Assembly (NCBI RefSeq): GCF_000429905.1
Contig: NZ_AUCT01000008.1
Coordinates: 124,001 to 188,000, forward strand
Reading direction: 5' to 3'
Length of the DNA: 64,000 nucleotides
From: Desulfatibacillum aliphaticivorans DSM 15576
Lineage (GTDB): Bacteria; Desulfobacterota; Desulfobacteria; Desulfobacterales; Desulfatibacillaceae
The translations under genes were made by a program, and so were the position numbers. The notes under the pieces are model-generated. The model saw only the letters and a program-made list of their open reading frames with translations, was not told the DNA's origin and ran no database searches. This document shows, piece by piece, positions 54,789 through 62,392 of this stretch; position 1 is the stretch's first letter; each line of letters opens with the position of its first letter.

Positions 54789-55673
54789 CTAGTTCGCGGC
54801 CTCGCCGTCTTCTTCGGAGCCGGATTTTTTGATGACTTCAATAATGGGGCCTTCTTCGGCCGGAGCTTCTTCCGCGGCTTCCGCTGCAGGAGCGGGGGCC
54901 GCGGGTTCAGGCTTGGCGGCTTCTGCGGCGGCCTGTTCCTGGGCCTTGTCGTCAGCAGCCTTATCTTGCTCCGCGGCGCGCCTTTCGGCGGCAATCTGCT
55001 TGCCCTGAACCACGGCTTCGGCGATCCGGGAGGTCAGCAGGCGAATGGCCCGAATAGCGTCGTCATTGCCGGGGATGACGTAATCGATGTCATCCGGGTC
55101 GCAGTTGGTGTCAACTACGGCTACGGTGGGGATGTTCAGCCTTTTGGCTTCCCGCACGGCGATAGCTTCGTTTTTCGGGTCGATGATGAAGATCACGCTA
55201 GGCAGCTTGGTCATGGTGCGAATGCCGCCCAAGTTGGCGTCCAGCTTCACGCGCTCTTTTTCCAGCTTCAAACGTTCCTTTTTGGGGAACAGGTTGATGG
55301 TCTCGTTGAGCTTGATTTCGTTCAGATAATTAAGCCTGTCGATCCCTTTTTTGATGGTCTGGAAGTTGGTGAGCATGCCGCCCAGCCAACGATTGTGAAC
55401 GTAGTAAGCCTCGGCGCGGTTGGCCTCTTCGTAGACGGCTTCCCGGGCCTGCTTTTTGGTTCCCACGAACAGCACGGAGCCGCCGTTGGCCACAACGTCG
55501 CTCACGAATTCGCAAGCAGTGCGGAACATGCGGACGGTCTTCTGCAAATCCACAATGTAGATGCCGTTCCTGGCGCCGAAGATGTACGGTTTCATTTTGG
55601 GGTTCCAGCGTTTGGTCTGGTGACCAAAGTGGACTCCGGCTTCCAGGAGTTCCTTCATCGAAATCTTTACCAT
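54789..55673 (-). CDS. rpsB: 30S ribosomal protein S2
   Basis: A 294-aa protein. The first 230 residues are canonical S2 (MKELLEAGVHFGHQTKRWNP, FVGTKKQAREAV, YVHNRWLGGMLTNF, DTNCDPDDIDYVIPGNDDA). The C-terminus adds about 60 residues rich in Ala, Glu and Pro, longer than usual. ATG at 55673 with GGAGAAAACC upstream. Confidence 0.96.
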   Translation of the reverse strand: MVKISMKELLEAGVHFGHQTKRWNPKMKPYIFGARNGIYIVDLQKTVRMFRTACEFVSDVVANGGSVLFVGTKKQAREAVYEEANRAEAYYVHNRWLGGMLTNFQTIKKGIDRLNYLNEIKLNETINLFPKKERLKLEKERVKLDANLGGIRTMTKLPSVIFIIDPKNEAIAVREAKRLNIPTVAVVDTNCDPDDIDYVIPGNDDAIRAIRLLTSRIAEAVVQGKQIAAERRAAEQDKAADDKAQEQAAAEAAKPEPAAPAPAAEAAEEAPAEEGPIIEVIKKSGSEEDGEAAN

Positions 55674-55992
55674 GGTTTTCTCCTTTTGGTTGTCTTTCCT
55701 TCGCCTTCATCGCCCCCGATTCCCACCGCGGCCCACCCGCAGCACCAAGAATCAAGTCCGAAGACGTGCGAAATAAAATGATAAAAAACGCACGAAAAAA
55801 ATTTTCCGTGCTATTCCAGGCTATTAAAGCCAGACTTCCGACGCAGGGAATTTTGTGCAAGACGCTCCCCAACGCCAAAAGCGATATTGTTTAACACACC
55901 AGGTCTGGGCCTGCAAGGTTTTTTTCCCGTTTTTGGGAGGGCTTTGGTTGTGCCAAAAGACGCCTTTTCGCCCAACCGCAGGCCTTGCAGCC
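55674..55992. other. Intergenic leader upstream of rpsB
   Basis: About 320 bp between plsY and rpsB with no credible gene. CTGCAAGG at 55910-55917 is repeated inverted just upstream of 55990 (CCTTGCAG), enclosing about 65 bases, a possible plsY terminator. The rest probably contains the rpsB promoter and leader, which I could not place exactly. Confidence 0.4.
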
Positions 55993-56592
55993 TCAAAAAA
56001 TGGCGGACTCCTCGCCGGCGATCAAGCGTTTGATATTGGCCTCGTGCTTGAACCAGACCAGAATCGTGACGGCCAGGGCCGCTCCGGTGTAGGGCAGGGA
56101 ATGGGTTTGCCAATAGACCAACGGCGCCAGGGAGGCGGCGGAAATCAGGGATCCCAGGGAAACGCGCCTGAAAATCCCCACAACCGCGGCGAAAACCACA
56201 AGTACGCAGGCCAAAGCGACGGGGGACAACACCAGCACGCAGCCTGCTGCAGTGGCCACGCCTTTACCGCCCTTTTTAAACAAGGAGTACAAGGGGAACA
56301 AGTGCCCCAGAAACGCAGCCAGGGCAACCAGGGCGACGGCTGTCTGATTTAAGAAGCCATCCGTCCCCAAAACCAAGGCCGCGCCCAGCACGGGCAAGGC
56401 GCCCTTGGCCATGTCGCAGGCCAGAGTGGCGACGCCCAAAGCCGGCCCCGCCTGCCTCAAGACGTTGGTGGCGCCGATGTTTCCGCTGCCCGCCTTGGTG
56501 ATGTCCATGCCGGCGCGCCAGTGTGCGAGCACCGCCCCAAACGGGATGGAGCCCAGCGCATAAGCCAATGCCAGAAAAAAGGGAAAGTACAT
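55993..56592 (-). CDS. plsY: Glycerol-3-phosphate acyltransferase PlsY
   Basis: A 199-aa membrane enzyme with about five spans that acylates glycerol 3-phosphate using acyl phosphate, the first step of phospholipid synthesis. Conserved motifs: ALGSIPFGAVL, GSGNIGATNVLR, and the cytosolic loop KGGKGVATAAG. ATG at 56592. It stands upstream of rpsB on the same strand. Confidence 0.95.
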   Translation of the reverse strand: MYFPFFLALAYALGSIPFGAVLAHWRAGMDITKAGSGNIGATNVLRQAGPALGVATLACDMAKGALPVLGAALVLGTDGFLNQTAVALVALAAFLGHLFPLYSLFKKGGKGVATAAGCVLVLSPVALACVLVVFAAVVGIFRRVSLGSLISAASLAPLVYWQTHSLPYTGAALAVTILVWFKHEANIKRLIAGEESAIF

Positions 56593-56817
56593 GGGGTTAC
56601 CTTGTTATGGTTGAGGCGTGAAAAAACAGCCCGGATCGGGCGCACGGGTTTCTTTGTAAACCTGACCCCTAAAATCTAAGCGGCGGCGGGCTTTTGTCAA
56701 GGTTGGCGGACAAAGGGCTTTCAGGGACATCTTCAGGAATCAGAGAGTTAGTTTCGAAGAAGCGGACGTCCCCGAGAATGTGAGATTTCCAGCAATCCTG
56801 ATTATATTATAGCATTG

Positions 56818-57117
56818 TTAGGTCTCTTCCCTTCGTTCTTTGAAAGATTTCCAGCCGTGGTCACTCAACATTGATAAATGAATATCCAAAGAGTTGCTTT
56901 CGTCTAAAACATCAGATGCCAATATAACAAAAATAAAATCCTCAGAAGGATTGTAAGTTATATGCAAAATCTCCTTAGGATAGTGCCAAGCCCCATCTTC
57001 AAAAACCATATCCTTGGTCGGTAATAATGAAACGTCAAATTCCTTTCGGACAATCTCCAAAGCGGTATTCCAACGCTCATCATGGAGTTCAATCGGGACG
57101 TCTACTATTAGCTTCAT
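56818..57117 (-). CDS. Hypothetical protein, orphan AT-richer gene
   Basis: A 99-aa soluble, acidic protein that I do not recognise. It starts MKLIVDVPIELHDERWNTAL, has no signal or membrane segment and no cysteine. The ATG at 57117 has GGAG seven bases upstream, so it looks like a real gene. Its base composition is clearly more AT-rich than the surrounding genes, and it lies beside a repeat tract and between plsY and an enoyl-CoA hydratase gene. Acquisition by transfer is plausible. Small stand-alone genes like this are sometimes toxin immunity proteins, but there is no toxin gene nearby. Confidence 0.6.
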   Translation of the reverse strand: MKLIVDVPIELHDERWNTALEIVRKEFDVSLLPTKDMVFEDGAWHYPKEILHITYNPSEDFIFVILASDVLDESNSLDIHLSMLSDHGWKSFKERREET

Positions 57118-57309
57118 GAGATATCTCCAAATGACGGATCGTCCTTCGGGGGGACGTCCTTAAGCTTTTAAGTAACTCTCTGGGTTATTTTTATGGACAT
57201 CCCCGGGCTTTGGTTGGGATTGTCGGGTCGCTGCGCACGAGCTTGCCACATTTCAAGTCCGGGTATGGTAAGGAGGCGCCTTTGGGCATCCAATTCAATG
57301 TCGCCGCTT

Positions 57310-57380
57310 CGCGTGACCCGACCTACATAACAATTTGAAATCATGAATATTAAAGGCAAATTCGTAGGTCGGGTCACGCG
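57310..57380. repeat. Long inverted repeat
   Basis: CGCGTGACCCGACCTAC at 57310-57326 is exactly complementary to 57364-57380, with 37 AT-rich bases between. Allowing two mismatches the arms extend about seven bases outward on each side. No coding sequence lies inside. Confidence 0.75.
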
Positions 57381-57529
57381 GAGCAGCCCTGGATACATTA
57401 AAAGTCCGTAGGCGCTTTCCCTGCCCGGATCGCTATGGATTCCTGAAATCTTATGCGAAGCGACCCGACATGGAAATTCCAAACCACGGAACGCTGCCTT
57501 GCCAACGTTCTATGTTATTCTCGCAACCT

Positions 57530-57625
57530 CTACGGCGCGGGGACCGCGCAACTACGCGAGGAAACCTTGCAACTACTACGGCGAGGAGACCTTGCAACTA
57601 CCACGTCGTAGGAAACGCGCCCCTC
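57530..57625. repeat. Imperfect short tandem repeats
   Basis: Three to four degenerate units of about 22-26 bp, each beginning GCAACTAC or GCAACCTC and containing GGCGAGG or GCGAGGAAACC. The copies have diverged. Confidence 0.5.
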
Positions 57626-57692
57626 CATCCTGTCCATCCTTCGGCAGGGGGATGCACCCGGAGGGACGCCCCCTACTCTTTTGAAAGTTGAG

Positions 57693-58469
57693 TCATTTTT
57701 CCTTCTTGAGATTCTTGAAGTCGGGTTTCCGCTTTTCGATGAACGCCATGATGGCTTCCACGTTTTCCGGGCTGCCCGCCTGCTTGGTCATGGCTTCGTG
57801 CTCCTGCGCCAGGGTGGCCGCAATGTGGGCCTGCCGCCAGACCATGAGGCATTTTTTGGTTTCCCGCAGCCCGTTCACCGGCCATTGGGCCATTTCAGCA
57901 GCTTTTTCCTGGGCTTTGACCAGCAATTCCTCATCGGAAAACTTAGCCCGGGCGATGCCGAATTCCAGGGCTTTGTCCGCATTGATCCATTCGGCGGTGA
58001 GCATGAGCTCAGCGGCCCGCTGGGCGCCAATATTCTGCTGCAGCAGAAAGCTGCTGGCGAATTCCGGGGCCATGCCCAGGCTGACAAAAGGCAGGCGCAT
58101 ACGCAGGCTTTCGCCCACGTACAGGACGTCGCTAAAAAACAAGGTGGTGGCGCCTCCGCCCACGGCGATGCCTTTGGCCGCGCCGATGAGGGGTTTGTCA
58201 AAGGCGGCCATGGAGCGTTCCAGAACCCGGTACGGAGACTCGCCCTCGGGCCGGCCGGCGGCCAGCTCCCCCAGGTCCTGGCCGGAGGAGAAATCGTTTC
58301 CCGCCCCGGTCATCACCACCACGCCCACGTCGTCGTTTTCCCGGGCCTGGTCGAATGCGTCGGCCAGGGCCAGCCATTGCTCGGTGTTGAAGGCGTTCTT
58401 TTTGGCGGGGCGGTTGAGGGTCAGGGTTAAAACTCCGTCATTGAATTCCTGGAGGACTGTGTCGCTCAT
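57693..58469 (-). CDS. Enoyl-CoA hydratase/isomerase family protein
   Basis: A 258-aa crotonase-fold protein. The oxyanion-hole region is IGAAKGIAVGGGATTLFF; a catalytic-position Glu lies in LGMAPEFASSFLLQ. Only that second Glu position is obvious, a pattern closer to delta3-delta2 enoyl-CoA isomerases than to hydratases, so isomerase activity is possible. ATG at 58469. It follows the acyl-CoA ligase gene on the same strand, suggesting a fatty or branched acyl-CoA pathway. Confidence 0.85.
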   Translation of the reverse strand: MSDTVLQEFNDGVLTLTLNRPAKKNAFNTEQWLALADAFDQARENDDVGVVVMTGAGNDFSSGQDLGELAAGRPEGESPYRVLERSMAAFDKPLIGAAKGIAVGGGATTLFFSDVLYVGESLRMRLPFVSLGMAPEFASSFLLQQNIGAQRAAELMLTAEWINADKALEFGIARAKFSDEELLVKAQEKAAEMAQWPVNGLRETKKCLMVWRQAHIAATLAQEHEAMTKQAGSPENVEAIMAFIEKRKPDFKNLKKEK

Positions 58470-58538
58470 GATCTAACTCCTTAAATTAAACAGCCCCTTG
58501 CAGAGAGCTGTTTTGAAAAAACCTGCTTTGCAATAAAC

Positions 58539-58602
58539 AAAGCGCATTGAGGGTGAATGTCCGGTCAAGTTCACCGGCCATTATATACCCCCAACGCGCT
58601 TT
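58539..58602 (-). terminator. Structured element after the acyl-CoA ligase gene
   Basis: AAAGCGC at 58539-58545 pairs with 58596-58602, continued by TTGxGGG/CCCxCAA. Inside, CCGGT (58561-58565) pairs with ACCGG (58573-58577). It lies 26 bases after the ligase stop in the direction of transcription. Confidence 0.5.
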
Positions 58603-58627
58603 TGCCAAACCGGACTATAATCCAAGG

Positions 58628-60493
58628 CTACTCCGTTTGAATGTCGTAACGCACGGTAAACCGGGCCAGGGCGTCGTTGACCGCCTTCCAGGCCTGATCC
58701 TCGGTCACTCCGGCCAGAGGTTTCACCTTGATGAGGGCCTTGGTTCCATGGACCTTGTCCTCACTCACGGTCACGTCCACGGATTCGAACATGTTTTCGA
58801 TTTTTTGGACTTCATCCAAATAAGCCAGGCGAACGGCTTCGTGGCGCAGGCTGGGCTTGAAAATCTTGCCCACCGGGGTGAGAGGAATTTCCTCCAGAAT
58901 ATAGACTTCCTTGGGGATGGCGGCCCGCTCTCCGATTTCCTTTTGCAGGTGGGCCTCGATTTCCTCTTTGGTCAACTCGGAGCCCTGCTGCAACTGGACG
59001 AAAGCCACGGGCACCTCGCCGGCATGGGCGTCGGGCCTGCCCACGGCCGCAGCCACCTGGACGCCCATAAGGCGATACAGGGGCTCTTCGATGGCGGCCG
59101 GGTCGATGTTGTGCCCGCCGCGGATGATCAGGTCCTTTTGCCGGCCGGTGAGCCAAAAATAGCCTTCCTCGTCCTGGCGTCCCAGGTCGCCGGTGTTGAA
59201 CCAGCCTTCCTTCATCCAGATGTCCGTGTTTTTGGTTTGGTCCAGGTATCCGGTGAACACGTTGGGGCCCTTGATGCACACGGCGCCGATTTCATTGGGC
59301 GCGGCTTCCTTGGCGCCGGAGGACGTGGGGATCATGATTTTCATTTCCTGGTAAGGCAGACGGATGCCGATGGAACCCACCCGCTGTTCCCCCTGAGGCG
59401 GGTTGACGCAGGAGGCGGTCGTGCCTTCAGTCAAACCGTATCCTTCCAGGACTTTCATCTTGGTATGGGCCTCAAAGCGCTGGATCAGCTCCACGGATAA
59501 AGGCGCCGCGCCGCACAGGGCGAATTGGAGGGACGATATATCCGCATCTCCGGTGGGGATGTCCAAAAGAACGGACAGGACCGTGGGCACGCAGGAGAAG
59601 AACGCGGCTTTGTAGAATTCCACGATCTTGAAAAAATTCATGAGCACGCCGGGATCCCGGTATCCCTGGGGGGACAGCAGAACCACGTGGGCGCCTATGG
59701 AAAAAGGAGCTCCGCCCGTGACCATGACGCCGTTCACATGGAACAAGGGCAGGCCGCACAGCAGGGTGTCGGAGCTTTTCATGATGCCGCTCATAGTCAT
59801 CATGGTTGCCATGGCCGCTTCGTTGGCATGGGTGTGGGGCGCCAGCTTGGGCGTGCCCGTGGTGCCTCCGGTATGGAAGAGCGAGGCGATGTCCTGGGGC
59901 TGAATTTCCCGGCCCGAGTCCAGGGAGTCTCCGTTGTAGTTTTCGATCACTTCATCAAAGCCCACGATGTTGTTGGCTTCATCGCCGGCGCCGAACACCC
60001 GCACGATCTTTTGGATGCAGGGCACTTTCTCCCGGACCATTTCCGCCTTTTCCCAAATGTCCGAGCCGGGAACTTCGCCCAGGGCCACCAGGACCTTGGT
60101 TCCGGCGGCCTCGCAGATATCGGCTATGGTGTGAGCCTCCAGCATGGGATTGATGGGGTTGACCACGCCCGCGGCCTCGCCGCCCCATAGGATGTAATGG
60201 GTGTGGGGCAGGTTGGGCAGCAGGTAGGTAATGACGTCCGTAGGGCCAATGCCCAGGTCGTGGAACATGTTGGCCGTCTGGTTGATTTTGCGCCAGAACT
60301 CCGCGTAGTTCACGGTCATGGGGCTGTTGTACGTCTCGCCTGAAAGCATGAAGCTCATGGCCGGAGCGTTGGGATCGACCTCCGCTCCCTGCTTGAGCAT
60401 TTCGTAGGTGTTTTTCGCCGTAAGCCTTTGTTCAAAAGGAACTTTTTCCAGTTCCTCAACGTCTGCAACCGAAGCAATCCTGATTTCCTGCAT
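58628..60493 (-). CDS. AMP-dependent acyl-CoA synthetase
   Basis: A 621-aa member of the ANL superfamily. The P-loop-like A3 motif is LFHTGGTTGTPK, A5 is YGLTEGTT, A8 is GRQKDLIIRGGHNIDP, and the catalytic Lys is in TPVGKIFKPSLR. A tail of about 60 residues after the usual end (FESVDVTVSEDKVHG onward) is an extra small domain. It activates a carboxylic acid to its CoA thioester; chain length is not deducible. Its own promoter is likely, since structured DNA separates it from the ligase gene upstream. Confidence 0.9.
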   Translation of the reverse strand: MQEIRIASVADVEELEKVPFEQRLTAKNTYEMLKQGAEVDPNAPAMSFMLSGETYNSPMTVNYAEFWRKINQTANMFHDLGIGPTDVITYLLPNLPHTHYILWGGEAAGVVNPINPMLEAHTIADICEAAGTKVLVALGEVPGSDIWEKAEMVREKVPCIQKIVRVFGAGDEANNIVGFDEVIENYNGDSLDSGREIQPQDIASLFHTGGTTGTPKLAPHTHANEAAMATMMTMSGIMKSSDTLLCGLPLFHVNGVMVTGGAPFSIGAHVVLLSPQGYRDPGVLMNFFKIVEFYKAAFFSCVPTVLSVLLDIPTGDADISSLQFALCGAAPLSVELIQRFEAHTKMKVLEGYGLTEGTTASCVNPPQGEQRVGSIGIRLPYQEMKIMIPTSSGAKEAAPNEIGAVCIKGPNVFTGYLDQTKNTDIWMKEGWFNTGDLGRQDEEGYFWLTGRQKDLIIRGGHNIDPAAIEEPLYRLMGVQVAAAVGRPDAHAGEVPVAFVQLQQGSELTKEEIEAHLQKEIGERAAIPKEVYILEEIPLTPVGKIFKPSLRHEAVRLAYLDEVQKIENMFESVDVTVSEDKVHGTKALIKVKPLAGVTEDQAWKAVNDALARFTVRYDIQTE

Positions 60494-60567
60494 ACTTCCC
60501 CCTGAATACGTCTGTAGGTTTTTGTCAGTGAACTTGGTCTAACGAGCTGTAATGACGAAAGGAAAAC

Positions 60568-60595
60568 TTTCCCGCGTCCACGCCCTCGCGGGAAA
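60568..60595 (-). terminator. Hairpin between the two ligase genes
   Basis: A perfect 9-bp stem (60568-60576 with 60587-60595, arm TTTCCCGCG) with a 10-base loop. On the minus strand it is followed by GTTTTCCTTT. It lies downstream of the 60801 gene and upstream of the 60493 gene; it could instead be an operator. Confidence 0.5.
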
Positions 60596-60710
60596 ACAAT
60601 TGAAATGAAATGTTAAATTAAAACAAGAGATTGAATATTAACAGGATATAGTGTTTCCGGCAAGCAAAAATACGTTTCCATTCAAGAGGTAGAACATGGC
60701 GGGGATTAAG

Positions 60711-60795
60711 TAGGGGAGCATGATTCGGACGGGGCCGGGGCGCCTATCCCCCCGGAAAAAAGCCCGGGCCTTCCGTTCTCGAATCATGCCCCCTA
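60711..60795. repeat. Large inverted repeat after the second ligase gene
   Basis: TAGGGG-A-GCATGATTCG at 60711-60727 pairs with 60780-60795 over 16 bp with one bulged A. The loop of about 50 bases is very GC-rich and has inner CCGGGG/CCCCGG pairing. It starts five bases after the 60801 stop. Confidence 0.65.
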
Positions 60796-60800
60796 ACTGG

Positions 60801-62378
60801 TTATTTCCCTTCTTTTGCTTCTTCCTCCAACTTGGACTTCTGAATTTTTCCGGCGGGCGTCAATGGCAGCTCCGCCCTGAAAACGATCTCCCTGGGAACC
60901 TTGTAATCCGCCAGGTGCTCCTTACAGAAGGCCTTGATCTCCTCTTCCGTGGGATTGGCGTCCGGGTACGGTACAATGTAGTAGCGCCCCACCTCGCCCA
61001 GGTATTCGTCAGGCACGCCGATCCCGGCCACCATAGCCACTTTGGGATGGCGTGCAATGAGGTTTTCCACTTCCACAGGATAGACGTTGAAGCCGCCCTG
61101 GATGTACATTTCCTTTTTGCGGCCCCTCAGATAGATGAAGCCCTCTTCGTCCAGGTATCCCATGTCGCCGGTGTGCAGCCAGCCGTCCCTGAAGGTTTCG
61201 GCGGTTTTCTCCGGCATGTTGTAATAACCTTTGGTCACGGCGTCGCCTTTGAAGCACAGTTCGCCGGTTTCTCCCAGGGCGACTTCCTTTCCGGACTCGT
61301 CCACCACCTTGACTTCAAAATCCGCAATGGGCTTGCCGATGGATTTGAGGGTGGTTTCAAAGTCTCCGTCCCAGGGGCTTAAAACCACGGCGCCGGAGGT
61401 TTCGCTCAGGCCGTACAGGTTCATAACCCGTGCGTTGGGATAGGAGTCGTATATCTTTTTAAGGAGCGTGTCGTCGGCGTTGGAGCCGCCCACGATGGCC
61501 ATGCGGCACTGAGAAAGATCCAGGGCCTGATAGGCTTCGTTCATCAACACCAGGGCGTGCATGGTCGGAACGCCGCTGGCGGTGGTGAATCCGTATTTTT
61601 TAATCTGGGCCGCAATGTGGTCCGGGCTGAACATGGGAATGAGTATGTACTTGCCCATGCCCAAGAGGCTGGTTAGCACGCCGCAGGTGACGCCCCCCAC
61701 ATGGTTGAAGGGCAGAGCCAGGGCCACGTTGTCGTCCGGGCAGGTGGAGGTGTGCACAGCCTGCCCCCTGGCCGAGGCCAACTGGCTTTTGTGGCTTAAC
61801 ACCGCGCCTTTGGGGACGCCCGTGGTGCCGGAGGTATAGATGATCATGATGGAGTCGTCCGGCTCCACGGCCGCTTTGGCCTGGTCCAGCCTGGTTTTGT
61901 CGATTTCGGTTTGCAGCATGTCTTCAAAGGAAAAGCTCCCTTTAAAGCCCGGCCCGCCCATGAATATGAACTCCTTGACGTTGGGAATGCGGGGCTTGAA
62001 TCCTTCGAAAAAGCTGACGTAATTCATTTCGCCGAGGGAGGCGAGCGTAAGCACGGCCCGGGTTTCGCTCTGGTTCAGGATGTATTCCAGCTCCGTATCC
62101 CGATACCGCACGCTGAGCCCGGTGATTACCACGCCGATTTTCACCGCGCCGAAGTACATGTACAGCCACTCCGGCTGGTTAAGGCCTATGATGCCTATTT
62201 TGTCCCCGCGGACAAAACCCATGTTTAAGAGAGCCATGGCAACCCGATCCGCGGTCTCATTCACTGAGGCGAAGGAATACTCCTTGTCCTCGTAATAAAA
62301 CATGGGGCTGCCGGGCCGTTTGGATGCGGCCGTTTCCAGGGCTTCGCCTACGGTGCTGGCTTGGATAATCTCGCTCAT
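60801..62378 (-). CDS. AMP-dependent acyl-CoA synthetase
   Basis: A protein of about 525 aa of the ANL superfamily. A3 motif IIYTSGTTGVPKG, A5 YGLSETSG, A7 GWLHTGDMGYLDEEG, A8 GRKKEMYIQGGFNVYP, catalytic Lys in LTPAGKIQKSKL. It is shorter than the neighbouring ligase, which has an added tail. The ATG at 62378 has AAAGGAGGG upstream. It begins 15 bases after the AtuA-like gene ends, so the two are probably co-transcribed and act on related acids. Confidence 0.9.
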   Translation of the reverse strand: MSEIIQASTVGEALETAASKRPGSPMFYYEDKEYSFASVNETADRVAMALLNMGFVRGDKIGIIGLNQPEWLYMYFGAVKIGVVITGLSVRYRDTELEYILNQSETRAVLTLASLGEMNYVSFFEGFKPRIPNVKEFIFMGGPGFKGSFSFEDMLQTEIDKTRLDQAKAAVEPDDSIMIIYTSGTTGVPKGAVLSHKSQLASARGQAVHTSTCPDDNVALALPFNHVGGVTCGVLTSLLGMGKYILIPMFSPDHIAAQIKKYGFTTASGVPTMHALVLMNEAYQALDLSQCRMAIVGGSNADDTLLKKIYDSYPNARVMNLYGLSETSGAVVLSPWDGDFETTLKSIGKPIADFEVKVVDESGKEVALGETGELCFKGDAVTKGYYNMPEKTAETFRDGWLHTGDMGYLDEEGFIYLRGRKKEMYIQGGFNVYPVEVENLIARHPKVAMVAGIGVPDEYLGEVGRYYIVPYPDANPTEEEIKAFCKEHLADYKVPREIVFRAELPLTPAGKIQKSKLEEEAKEGK

Positions 62379-62392
62379 ACTCCCTCCTTTTA

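Larger units (their letters stand above)
57118..57692. other. Repeat-containing intergenic tract
   Basis: About 575 bp without a credible gene. It contains a long inverted repeat (57310-57380) and a short tandem array (57530-57625). Repeated GTCGGGTCGC/GCGACCCGAC words explain spurious open frames here. Confidence 0.6.

Noticed and set aside
57168..57482. Open frame on the minus strand giving a YVGRVTRSG-like peptide
   Set aside because: It reads through the 57310-57380 inverted repeat; such peptides are common spurious products of this kind of repeat.
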